From positions 23,931,399 through 23,995,398 of the forward strand of contig NC_052394.1 in assembly GCF_009389715.1 (NCBI RefSeq): DNA of 64,000 nucleotides, written 5' to 3'. Positions 14,919 through 25,145 of this stretch are shown piece after piece. Origin of the DNA: Phoenix dactylifera (taxonomy: Eukaryota; Streptophyta; Magnoliopsida; Arecales; Arecaceae). Every line of letters starts with the position of its first letter. Positions within the stretch are counted from its first letter, which is position 1. The position numbers and the translations under genes are program-made. The notes under the pieces are model-generated. The model searched no databases, had not been told where the DNA came from, and saw only the letters and a program-made list of their open reading frames with translations.

Positions 14919-17006
14919 TCAGCCTGGTTTCTTTTTCCCCAGAATCCAATTCTTAACCTCGTGAAAATGCTCGGCATATATTCCCTTGCACATCTGCATC
15001 TCCACATAAGCCAATTTCAGATATCTGTCAATATCATCTTCATACTTCTCATACAGCACAGGGATAGTAAAGACAATAACAAGGCCTGCAAGGAAGAAAA
15101 GAAGGAAACTGAACTTAAGAACAGTTAGTGAGGTGGTGATAATTCTGGAAGAAAGATCCTGGTTCATTCATTCTTGAAAGCTTAACCTTTACGATAAAAC
15201 AACCTGTAATGCCATAGAGTAAAAAATTTATTTCTGATATTTGATGCCATCAGCTCATTTCCAATATTTCAGATGATCAGAGACTGATAAGTAGTTGCTT
15301 CTACTGCAGGTTTCCATGACCAGATCATTCTGTAGACACCCCCACCCCCAACAACAAAAAAACAAAAAAAACAAAAAAAAAACATTTTTCTATACTGAAA
15401 CTTGAACCTTCCAAGTTGATGAGAAATCAGCAAACCATCAGCACTCCGGCCTATTCCTAACAGTTAGCTCTGTACTATTTTGCATCAGTTCAATTCATGG
15501 AGATAACTCACCACATGTTAAGCCAAGGAACTCTAATTTACTTCTCTATAGAGTTAAAGTATGCAGTTAATTTAAGGCTGATACTCAAAATATAAATTTG
15601 TCTTAATAACTACTTACTTGAGTAAAATAGAGTAAGAAAATCTGTCAAGCTGCCAATGACCGAGATCAGCCATAAACTTATGGCTACTCTGTAGAAAAGC
15701 TTCGAGTCCTTTCCAAGCGCGACATCATGAAAAGCCAGGAGTGCCATATTCACATGAGAATGCACAAGTACTGCTGCTTCATTCATGACTTCTTTTGTGA
15801 GGTGCATCTCTGGTATGGGTGGAGGCGGCCTGCATTTGTGTCGACAAGAAGCTGTACATTTATGATTTAGCATAATAAGAGGGGAAAACGAACCAGCACC
15901 TTAATATGAAAAAATACTATTATTTGAATGTATAAACTCCTTATGTTGTTCACAGTTAACCAGACACCATTGCTCAACTTGTGCATTCTGTGATGGGAGT
16001 GCATCAGCTTTAGCAGCATCCTAACTCCAAAGATCATGAATAATAGTTTGTGATGACAAAAAATCCTGAGCATTTCTACTTCTTATTCACTATCGCATAA
16101 CATAGGACATAAACAAAATTGATGCTTTGTGCTGCATATTAAATTTTTGACCCCATGCCAAAGACTGATAACACCCATATATACAAGTGAATATTGAAAT
16201 GCTAACAAGCTACGTTGGATCAAAACAAAGATTCATCATAAGTGCTCCATGAAACACTCAATTACCTGTTAAGAATTGCAGCCGCCCTAGCCCACGTAAA
16301 AAGGATGGAAATCAAAAGCAGCAGAACATTAGAAACAAAGGACAGCAGAGTATAACCGGATCTTTCAAAGACCAACCAAGCAGCCAGCAATCCAAGAAGA
16401 ATCCCGACCGTTACATCTCTTCTCCTCCATAGCACCACATCTGCAACTGTTAGACACGCCGGCATAAATGCTCAGTCCAATAATCGAAACATATAAATAC
16501 CACAGCCAGAAGGCAAATTCATACAGTAGTTTCCACCATAAATGTGGATTGCCATCCTTAGCTATCTCAAACAACAATGAATCTAAAGTAAACAAGAGTA
16601 GAGAAATGGAATTTGTAGCTTGGAATGAAAAATTTTGGAGATCGCATGCTGATAAAGGCCCTCAAAACTCTGGAGAATCTAAGAGATCAAACATTTGGTA
16701 ATCTGATACAAAGATCATATTGTGCTAGAAGAAAACATTAATCAGCAGAACTACCTCCATTATCCAATTAGACTCGAATTCCTACAAGCGAAAACGCTTT
16801 AATTCAGAAAACGGACAAAAAAAACAACCTAATTCCAAACTCCAAGCCATCAGGAAGACCAGAAACTGAACCGATCAAAACAAGTAATCTAAGGACGCTC
16901 TCGAGAGAGCTTTGCGTTATTAGTTCCGAATTCACTTACCGATTCCTCCTCCGAGGATCCGATGCACGGATCTCTGCCTCCCAAACAATCTAGCAGAGGA
17001 GTCCAT
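14919..17006 (-). CDS. Reticulon-like protein B (ER membrane shaping)
   Basis: Reticulons bend ER membranes into tubules using two hydrophobic hairpins. Four exons join in phase: 17006-16940, 16446-16266, 15829-15618 and 15085-14919, giving 208 residues. The N-terminus MDSSARLFGRQRSVHRILGG followed by VADVVLWRRRDVTVGILLGL is typical of short plant RTNLB proteins. The first hairpin spans roughly residues 32-75 (LLGLLAAWLVFE, LLSFVSNVLLLLISILF). The linker carries NRPPPPIPEMHLTKEV. The second hairpin (FYRVAISLWLISVIGSLTDF to LVIVFTIPVLYEKYEDDID) ends in a soluble tail closing KKKPG. The closest branch by memory is RTNLB11-like, but I do not assign a number. All introns are GT-AG. The reading frame is complete with no sign of decay. 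Confidence 0.92.
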
Positions 17007-17399
17007 GAACCCGATCTTGTGAGCCAGGATCTGGAACTCGGCGGTGGAGAATCGGTGAAAAGCGGCTTGCCCTTTCCGTCTCCTGGTCTGCGCTGCGCGG
17101 GGTGCGAGATGGAGTGGTTTTCACGGAGGAAAGGTCGGGTGGGGCTGCTGGAATCTGACTCCCAGAGTTGAAAACAACAAAAAGCGAGAAGGCTGGTTCC
17201 CGTTTTAGAGAGAGAGAAAAAAAAAACAAACAGAAGACGGAAGCACAACATCACTGTGCTATCACTGCTGTTCCAACGTACCTTTTTCTTCATCCTCTGC
17301 TCAATTCGACTTCCAGTCTTTTCCGAGCTGGACGTGGTAACGTAAACATCATGGCCCGGGATTTTCTTTACTTTCTTTCTTTCTTTTTTTAATTAAAAG

Positions 17400-17880
17400 G
17401 TGTAGAATGTTTTAACGAACAGACAGCTCTCCTAACGTTTCCGAGTTTGGCCGTACGTATAGTGCCAGCTCGGAAACCAAAGCAATAACTTAGTTACACA
17501 TCAGCCAGACGTCTAATTTGTCTGAAACAATGTCATGCTAACCAGTCGTGTTTGATTTTGCTAAGTAAATGCTTAATACGTCCTTGGCGTGCGGGAGTGA
17601 ATGCGTCTAGCATGATGTGTGCACGCATCTTCAAGATGCCGATTGCACAGGTTTTAAAGCATCCAAGGTGCATCTCAGGATGACCTAGCCTGCCTTGATC
17701 GCATGGCTTTGCTTTGGATCTACCTCTTTTCTTATGAAACGAGATGGAAGGGACTGTAGATGTAATTTTATTCGACTTTCAAGCACCTGTAAACCAGATT
17801 CATCTGTGCGAAGATGGGTTTAGTTTCTTGCGGGAGAAAGTTGGGTACTCTCGTGACATACCTGATGTGGAAAACTGATC
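17400..17880. other. Spacer upstream of reticulon-like gene
   Basis: No gene or element is recognised. The segment just before it (about 17,007-17,395), upstream of the reticulon start, likely holds that gene's leader and promoter; it is rich in purine runs. Confidence 0.4.
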
Positions 17881-17899
17881 AATAAGAACTCACAATGTT

Positions 17900-19180
17900 A
17901 CTATAGGTCGACCATTGAGAGCCCGCGTGGCCGACCTAAAAGACGTGCAGAAAATCCTCCAAATTTCAAACTCTTCCCAGCTAGTGACAGTTTGGTCCAT
18001 GATCGTGAATAGTTTTCTTATGTGCGCAACATGGAGACTATTGAACATGGAGACTATCCATGCAAGCAAGATGCTCAGGCATGATCCTCTGACAAGATGT
18101 GCAGGTTGTTGCCAAAATAGCTAACACCCATGCCCAATTTGCTCAATGCTTGACTTAGACATCGAAGGATCCTCCGTCGGATACTCTCTAGCAAGTGGAC
18201 TTATGTATTTTCTGTTTTAGATCGGACCAGGTGCAAGAGCATCGATCCAAGCGCAACCGTCATCATCTAACTCTTCTACAGTAACTTGGAGACCAGTAGT
18301 GACCCTAGGTTGACCCTACCGACTTGAATAGGTGAACTCTCCAGCCCTACAGCTTGCTCAGCACAGAGGTTAGGCTAGATTTCAGCAACAATAGTTTGGT
18401 GCTAAAGGGAGGATTGTGATCTTACTTTTAGAGGTCTGGCCGATCAGCATACTACTTGCATCTATGAAGTCGAAAAGAACATCACCCACAACTGTATAGC
18501 AAAATGTACACTCAAAGTTTGATGGCTCTCTGTAGAGCCTATAGAGAGTTTCGCAACCATAGGAGTCGCAGTAAGCATCGGCGATAACTGTTGAGCAATT
18601 ACAACTGCTTGTGCAGCAGGTTCAGACACTGACCACAACCGACCAAAACGTGCAAGAAACGGCTGCCAACCAATAACAGCTGGAGGAGGCTCGTGCGCCA
18701 AGCGACCACGAGGACTTGGTGTAGTCGAGCCACCGCTCCCATCCGTGGAACCTAGAATGATCCCATCCAAGCCATCGCTCTAGTCCTCGAAGCCCAAAAC
18801 GAGCTCAACAAAGCCATCACTCTCGTCCGTGACGCTAAGGATGAGACATGAGGCATCGATCACTGAGGCTACAGTTTTAAAAGGATTGACATTGGATTGT
18901 TCATCCTCCGTCTATCAAAAAGGGCTTACAGGAGGGAGGTCGACCTCGATCGCAAGATCGAGGAGATGGATCCACCTTGAGGCCTTGAGGGGCCACAACG
19001 TCAAACTCGAGAACGATGTCGACTTCACGATCGAGCCCTCATTCTTGGCGAGAATTATTAAAAAGCTCCTCCCACCTCGGCTCAAGATGTCACGACTTAG
19101 AGACCAGTAGTGACCCTAGGCCAACTCTATCGCCGTGAACGGACGATCAGATGAGCTCTCCAACCCTGCAATGCAACAGT
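17900..19180 (+). mobile_element. Fossil of a gypsy-type LTR retrotransposon (gag region with LTR-like flanks)
   Basis: Translated pieces between about 18,420 and 19,100 resemble the gag region of plant gypsy elements, with words such as EEARAPSDHED, GHNVKLENDVDF and PSFLARIIKK followed by PPRLKM. A segment around 18,287-18,350 with GAGACCAGTAGTGACCCTAG recurs at 19,099-19,170, suggesting LTR-like sequence on both sides of the gag piece. The element is old, broken in many places and lacks a recognisable polymerase. Edges are approximate. Confidence 0.55.
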
Positions 19181-19606
19181 AACACTGAAATCAAGATGAA
19201 TTTCAAGCGGCGACACCTTCATTTCCACCAAGGCTAAGGTAAAGTAGCTAGACATTAGGATGATAAGAGACACTTGGTGGCTCACCCGTCTCTTACGGTC
19301 AGGATGCCATTTCAGAAAAGTTAAGCTATTTTTGTGCTTACGGGCCGCAACGAGGACAATATTTGAAAGCAACATATGGAGATCGGCCGTTGCATATTAG
19401 GCGGTAGAGTTAAAGATTCATACTCAGATGAAAGCCCTAAGGACGCTGAGTCGTTATGATCATCTACATTCAATTGAATCGCCAATCTGATTATAGGGCA
19501 CATCGCCTGCGATTTCTTCCATGGTTATGGTTTCTCCGGCTTACCACTATTTACGTTCACAAGGATTTAAGAAAGAGAGGGACCCAACACCGAATCAATC
19601 TTACCA

Positions 19607-20722
19607 TCAGAAGAGTAGTAAAACTAGAACCAGGCAGCCCAAGCCCAGCGCCACCGTGCCCAGCCCACCACCACCCGATCCGGAGAAGACGATGTCATAC
19701 TTGCTGCTCAAATTGGCCCACCATATCCCCCAATACTCCTCCGCCCGCCTCGTCGGACCGTCGAACAGCTCGTAGACGTATACCGCCGCCACCCCTTCTC
19801 TTCTCATCGGCGTACCGAGGCCCGACCTCAGGTGCTCCACCAGCCCGTGGTTGTACCTCCACGCGTAGCCCACCGTCGCCTCCCGCAGGCCGTTGCCGCT
19901 CGGCCAACCGGTCCCTGTCACCACCATCGGCAGCTCCCCGTATCCCATAGCCTCCACCGCCGCGATCACCGCGTCCGCCATCGCGTCGAATAGGTTCCGG
20001 TACCGGAGGCTCGACCCCGGGTCCTCGCGGAAGCCAAAAGACGCCTCCTCGAAGAGCGCGTACCCAATCGGGATCGCGGGGTCTTTCCGATACATCTCGT
20101 ACGGGTGCAGATCGATCAAGAACGGCGATCCGGTCGCCGAGAGGAAGTCCAGCAGCGGGCGGACGTAGGGTTCCGCCAGGGATTCGCGGAATCGCGCGGC
20201 GGAGGGGGGGAGCGCCGGGTCGAGGATCTCGAAGGAGTGGGTGGTGGAGATGGAGATCTCGCGCAGGCCGAGGTCGAGGCACGCCGAGCGGAGGTTCTGA
20301 ACGGCCGGGAGTAGGGAAGAGGCGAGACCGGGGGAGGAGGAGGAGGAGAGAACGGCGTGGCCGGCGGAGATGGCGGCGACGCGGGCGCGAGGGTGGAAAG
20401 GGAGGACGTGTTCGGAGAGCCAGCGGCGGGCGGTGGAGCGGTTGGACGCGAGAGCAGGGAGTAGGGAGCTGGGGAGGGAGAGGAGGAGGGAGATGCCGGA
20501 GTAGAGGAAGGCGCGGAGGGTGGCCGGGTCGGGATCGGGGAGGAGGACGTGAGTAGCGCCGGCGGAGCGGAGGGCGTCGACGACGCTCTCGCGGGCGGGT
20601 AGGCCGGGGATTGAGGGGCGGTAGGTGACGCCGATGGCGGGGCCGCGAGGAGCAGCGGAGGCGAGGAGGAGAGAGAGGGAGGAGAATAGGAGGACGAGGG
20701 TCTTGGAGGACGGATCTGCCAT
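19607..20722 (-). CDS. GH17 beta-1,3-glucanase-like protein, GPI-anchor type, catalytic residues apparently lost
   Basis: A single open exon of 371 residues has the glycoside hydrolase family 17 layout. There is a signal peptide (about residues 1-23), then IGVTYRPSIPGLPARESVVD near the N-terminus, YALFEE, RYRNLFDAMADAVIAAVEAM, GWPSGN, YNHGLVEHL and EEYWGIWWANLSSKYDIVF. A glycine spacer and hydrophobic tail (about 346-371) look like a GPI-anchor signal. There is no X8 callose-binding domain. Active GH17 enzymes carry the acid/base glutamate in a VGNEV motif and the nucleophile in SETGWPS. Here the aligned stretches read SAGHAV (119-124) and TGTGWPS (269-275), so glutamate becomes A123 and G270. 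The frame is intact and strongly GC-rich, arguing for selection. It may bind cell-wall or plasmodesmal glucan without cutting it. That role is inference; homology is certain, loss of activity likely. Confidence 0.9.
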   Translation of the reverse strand: MADPSSKTLVLLFSSLSLLLASAAPRGPAIGVTYRPSIPGLPARESVVDALRSAGATHVLLPDPDPATLRAFLYSGISLLLSLPSSLLPALASNRSTARRWLSEHVLPFHPRARVAAISAGHAVLSSSSSPGLASSLLPAVQNLRSACLDLGLREISISTTHSFEILDPALPPSAARFRESLAEPYVRPLLDFLSATGSPFLIDLHPYEMYRKDPAIPIGYALFEEASFGFREDPGSSLRYRNLFDAMADAVIAAVEAMGYGELPMVVTGTGWPSGNGLREATVGYAWRYNHGLVEHLRSGLGTPMRREGVAAVYVYELFDGPTRRAEEYWGIWWANLSSKYDIVFSGSGGGGLGTVALGLGCLVLVLLLF

Positions 20723-21985
20723 TCTCGGGAGAGACGTTTGAGTCCGCTCGCAAGAAATTTAAATAGTTTGAACTTTGAACTTGGATCTTCATCATGTGAA
20801 AAATAAAAATTAAAAATAAACTTTAAAATGGGACCCAGGAACCTTTTTTTTGGTTAATAATTTTGAATCAGCATATTTCCTAAATGGCTTTGAAGAAGTG
20901 GTAGACGTTTCCTTCAATTTGAAACATAAGGAACATGACTCCCTTATTTTCTTGCTCCCATGTATTAGATGGCTTGAGAAGTAATGTGCTTGGATTGCAT
21001 AAGCAAGCAGACGTCAATATAAAGAGAGTCTTTCCACCCAACTTATTGAATGCTCTCGATTTAGCATGGAAGCATTTGTTACTTGGTGGGCTTCCAATGT
21101 TCTTCCCAAGGCTCCATCATTTATGGCAGATCAATTCAACTTCTTGAAACGACGATCTATATACAGTATGCTGCAGCAACACAAGGCTAAAGATTGGCTT
21201 GAGCGGTGATTGATATGGGCCGACTGAGCTTCTACATTAGGCGAGTTACCCCCCATCTGTTATCATTTTGGTTCTCCTGCGACTCGGAAGTATTTCTACT
21301 GAAGCTGCTCCCTTTTGTTCGTCGCAAACACTTGTGCTTGGAGGTCTTCTTTGCTCTCTTTTCTTCCTCTAGGCTGCTCTTAAGTAAATCTTTTTCTCCC
21401 CCTTTCTGTTGTTCTCATCGGTTCTTGCTTTTTTTTTTGCCTTTTTTGCTCCTTAGGGCATTTTCTTCGTCTCCCTAGGATTTTCTTTGGTCTCCTTCTT
21501 ATCTTTTTCTTTTTCTTTCTTAGCTTAGCCGGAAATCCTGAGCCTATCGACTGAGAATTGGTCGGACCATGAAGTTGTTGCTCGATCACCGCTCGACCGA
21601 GCCCCCAACAGTTTGAAGGGCTATCTTCTCGAGGTTGTCCTTGCTTCGGATATCGAGAAAAGTGTTTTGGATGAGGACAACATTGAGAAGATTAGGGCAA
21701 AGTTCTTCATTCCTTCTTCCTTTGCTTTAGAGCTGCCTATCTATCTTTCCTCAACTCGGTGGGTTAGTTCACTAGGCCAGCTCAGCGAGGTGGCTTGACT
21801 ACTTTCTTTGCTTGAGCCAACGAAAATGGCTCGATCTCAAACATGGGAGGCAAGTAATGTGCTTTGGATCCGACCCCTGTCGATCAATAGGAGCTCACCA
21901 TGTAGCCTCCACTAAATGCACCATAAAGTCAGTTAAAGCTCCTCTAACAGAGGTTATTGCTCAGTCCATGGACGCATGCCCCATG
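20723..21985. other. Spacer with retroelement-like debris
   Basis: AT-rich near the GH17-like gene, then pyrimidine-rich (about 21,340-21,520). Bases about 21,550-21,800 contain a short frame with IEKIRAKFFIPSSF, which resembles the N-terminal region of plant gypsy-associated proteins. It is a fragment only. No intact gene is seen. Confidence 0.4.
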
Positions 21986-21990
21986 CAGTT

Positions 21991-22860
21991 TGTTGTGGTT
22001 CAAATTTGGCCCGAGGGGGATTACGCCGGTGGAGCCGAGGGAACTGCCGGTAGTTGAAAAAGAAAGACGGGAACCACAGCCTACGCGACAGCCGCGAACC
22101 TGCACAAAGCCTCACCGGTATTTCCAGTGAGGGTCCTCCAACGATCAAGTTAGAGTGGGGTAAAGTTGGTCTAGCCAAAATTCCTTAGAAATTACTTGAC
22201 CGAACTATTTATAGCCTCGGTGGAGTGGCTCAGGTGGCGGAGGTACTATCAGCCCTCATTATGAGCGGGCATGGCTCTGAGCCAGATGGCATGCAACCCA
22301 GGCTGGCTGGTGACGTGCGGTACAGCCCGTTCTTGAGAACGGTAGGATGTTTATAGTCACGGCAGGGTATGACCGGAGTAGTCAAGGTGCCGTCTGACTG
22401 TTGTTAACCAGTTATGGAGACATGTCACAGTAGTGTGGTGAAGTACGGCCACGTAGATGGGCGTAGGCCCGCACATGGGTGTGGTCGTTGGCGAGGCCGA
22501 GCTTGTTAAGTAGTCGCATCATCCGTTTGACGAGGTCGGCTTGGCGGGTGCTAGGAGTAGCTTAGCTTTCCGGATTCCGAGATGTGCTCGGTGGAGCGTC
22601 CCGAGCTTGAGGGTCGGAGCGTATCGCTAGGGTCGCCGCCCCGACCAAGCTTGGGGCGGGTTGGCGATTGTCTGGAGGTACCCTGAGCTTGGCTGGGAGA
22701 GTCGGCGAATGCCTGGAGTTGGTGGAGCTTTCTGCAGAGTTCCGAGGACGAGCTGGCCCTAAGTCGAAGTGAAGATTCGGTCGATTGTCGTTGATGTTTA
22801 CTAGGCCGAAACTGGGCGGCCTTTTAGTTGTGGGCTGGACGATTGATTTTTTCCTCATCA
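21991..22860. mobile_element. Solo LTR, 870 bp, with 5-bp target-site duplication
   Basis: The element starts TGTTGTGG and ends CCTCATCA. It is flanked by the identical pentamer CAGTT at 21,986-21,990 and 22,861-22,865. The TG...CA ends, the 5-bp duplication, the GC-rich content unlike its surroundings, and the absence of any coding region identify a solo LTR left by recombination between the two LTRs of a full element. Superfamily is probably gypsy by general appearance. A solo LTR gives no age from LTR divergence, but the perfect duplication argues against great age. Confidence 0.8.
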
Positions 22861-22865
22861 CAGTT

Positions 22866-23646
22866 ACATCTCACGACATGTGTAACGTGTAGACAATTAT
22901 TGCTCGCCGAGCAGTTAAGATGCATATTCACCCTTTCTAGTAATTTACACTGATTCTCACTCTATATGGACAAGATATGGCAGACCTCTAGGTGCGCTCG
23001 CGCTCATTCTAACATTCTCCTCCACTTTATGTTGCTTGGATTTCCACTGTTTCTCAGAATCCAATCTGCTTGGGCATCGGACGATCTCCCTCCAGATAAA
23101 ATCTAGCAACTTTCGGTGTTCACTTTTTTGTTTGTAGGTTGGATATTTAACTCTAAATAGGACAGTTCATCCGAAAAGATACAATTTGAGCAGAACCGAT
23201 CATCCACCATTCGCCTACCCGTCTGACCTATTGCTCCGACCAATCAATTCCGATCCCTGACCGAGCTGACCAAGCACCAATCTCAAAGCACACCTAAGTT
23301 GGATTGGATTTTTACAGCAACAATTCTAAAAATAAATAGGAAAAACAGATCCATATGCATGCCCTATAACAAAGGATGCGTTTATGGATCATATGCTCAA
23401 GAAAATTATAGTTTATGGGATTGCACCACAAATGAAAACGCTTGATTTGCATGAATAAACCCCGGTAGCGCCGGAAGTTGCACATAAGAGGCAGCACCTG
23501 CTACTAAGTTTACTCGCACGTCAAAATGCCACACTCGAATGACTACAAAGGATATGGCATCCACTCCCGAAATAAGGACAAACCGATCGGACAAACAATG
23601 AGTAGTCTAAACTAGCAGCCAAACAGGAGGTCTTTAGGCAGCGATT
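22866..23646. other. Spacer and 3' flank of GIL1-like gene
   Basis: No gene is recognised. The part nearest 23,640 is probably the 3' untranslated region of the minus-strand GIL1-like gene. Confidence 0.4.
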
Positions 23647-25145
23647 TCACACCCCGTGGGCTCTCGGGACGACGTAGACCCTCGCCCGGACCACGGACCC
23701 ATTGCCAAGCTTGAATCCGGGGCTGACCGAGAACCCCACAACCGAGCCAGGCGGGACCCGGCCGCCCGCGAACCGGACCACGCTTTCCATGTAAGCCGGA
23801 TGGAAGACCGCGCCCTTGGTCGCCTCGAAGTGGCTGGGCGCCGGGACCAGCGCGAACGCCAGCAGGTGCAGCAGCCACACTGCCTTGGCCAGCTTCAGGA
23901 ACTCCGCGTAGAATCCCGTCCTCGGGTGGGCTCCGCCCATCACCTGCCGCCGCTGCTCCACTCCCCCGAACAGCGACTCCTCCATCTTCGGGTGCACGAT
24001 GCCCAGATACTTCTTGGCCGCGAACCGGCCGAACTGGCACGTTGGGAGCACGCCCAGCAGCTCTGCCGGGTCCATCCCCCTCATGTCTTTGAACTGGGCG
24101 AAGCAGTCGCGCCGGAACTCGGCCGGCCGGAGCAGCGACGTGAGGGACCCCTCGATGTAGAAGGTCTCGTTCTCGAACCCATGAAATACTTTCCGGTTCA
24201 CGTACGACTCCACCGCGTGCTTCGCGTGGCGGGGATTGTGGTCGGTTGCGCCGCCGCCGCCGCCGCCATCGATGATAGACCAGACGGCCGCGGCGATGTC
24301 CCAGTGGGCGGAGCGCATCAGCGAGAGGAGGTGGCCGGTGATGGACTTCGACGCCGACTTCACTTGCTCCATGTACGTCTCGAACAGCTCCGCAGTCGGC
24401 ATCCCGGGTGCCCCTGTCATAGGATCGGGAGTCGGTCTCACCGGACAATAGATTGGCCAAAATACGATGATTACTCAAGGGCGTCCTACTAAATGTAGAG
24501 AGTTTCAGGGGTCTGACCTAAAATACTGCTGCATGCGACCTTTTTGCTGGAAAGAAGCCGGCTCTTCTTGCCAGAACCACCGAGAGTGGTGCTCCGGAGC
24601 TTCTCTTTGAGACTCTCTACCTCGGCCTCCTTCGCCTTCAGGTCCCTTTTTAGATCTTCTAGCGCCGCCTCGTACGGCGCCACCACCTCCCTCAGCGGCG
24701 CCGCCGCGGCGGCCGACGCACCAAAACCGTTTCTTCGAAACCGATCCCGGAGCCTCCCGAGCCGCCTCAGCTGCGCCACCACCGCTGTGTCGGCTACCCT
24801 CATCTTGTCCGTGTCCCACGGGCAGTGGGCGTCCTGGAGGCAAGCGTAGGCCCTCTTCGCCGCCGAAACCGCGTCGAACACCTCGCCCATCAGGTACTCC
24901 ATCTCCCTCACCCTCTCCGAGACTCCACCAGGACCAGTCCCTTTCTCTTCTTCCCATATCTTGAGCTCATTCTCCTCTTCCTCCTCCTGCTCTTCCTCCT
25001 TCTCCACAGCGTCCTCCTCCTCTTCTATTTCCCCATCGACATCGTTCCCGCTTTCGAGTCCATGGGCTCCCGGGAGATGGTGCGTGAGACAAGAAGAGGC
25101 GACTCGGTGGATCAAGTCAGAGATATGGGGTACCTTGTTCGCCAT
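23647..25145 (-). CDS. GIL1/DUF641-family protein (GRAVITROPIC IN THE LIGHT 1-like)
   Basis: Two exons, 25145-24518 and 24413-23647, give 464 residues, the usual family length. Residues up to about 205 hold an acidic run (GEIEEEEDAVEKEEEQ) and the DUF641 region (VREMEYLMGEVFDAVSAAKR, DTAVVAQLRRLGRLRDRF, PYEAALEDLKRDLKAKEAEV with coiled-coil character). The C-terminal half has TAELFETYMEQVKSASKSIT, LMRSAHWDIAAAVWSI, AKHAVESYVNRKVFHGFENE and VGFSVSPGFKLGNGSVVRAR. The two halves lie in different frames. A 104-bp intron (donor GTCAGA, acceptor ATGACAG) restores frame and yields SSILGAPGMPTAELFE, which fits the family, so I read the gene as intact. GIL1 in Arabidopsis acts downstream of phytochrome to suppress shoot gravitropism; transfer of that role here is inference. 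Confidence 0.88.

Noticed and set aside
19695-20795. 366-codon proline/arginine-rich frame overlapping the GH17-like gene
   Set aside because: Same strand, different frame; its composition is the shadow of a GC-rich true gene.
24441-24489. Apparent frameshift splitting the GIL1-like gene into two
   Set aside because: A 104-bp GT-AG intron restores phase and family sequence, so a broken gene is not required.
23612-24492. Long frames on both strands over the GIL1-like C-terminal exon
   Set aside because: Only one frame gives the conserved GIL1/DUF641 sequence; the others are arginine/glycine/proline-rich shadows.
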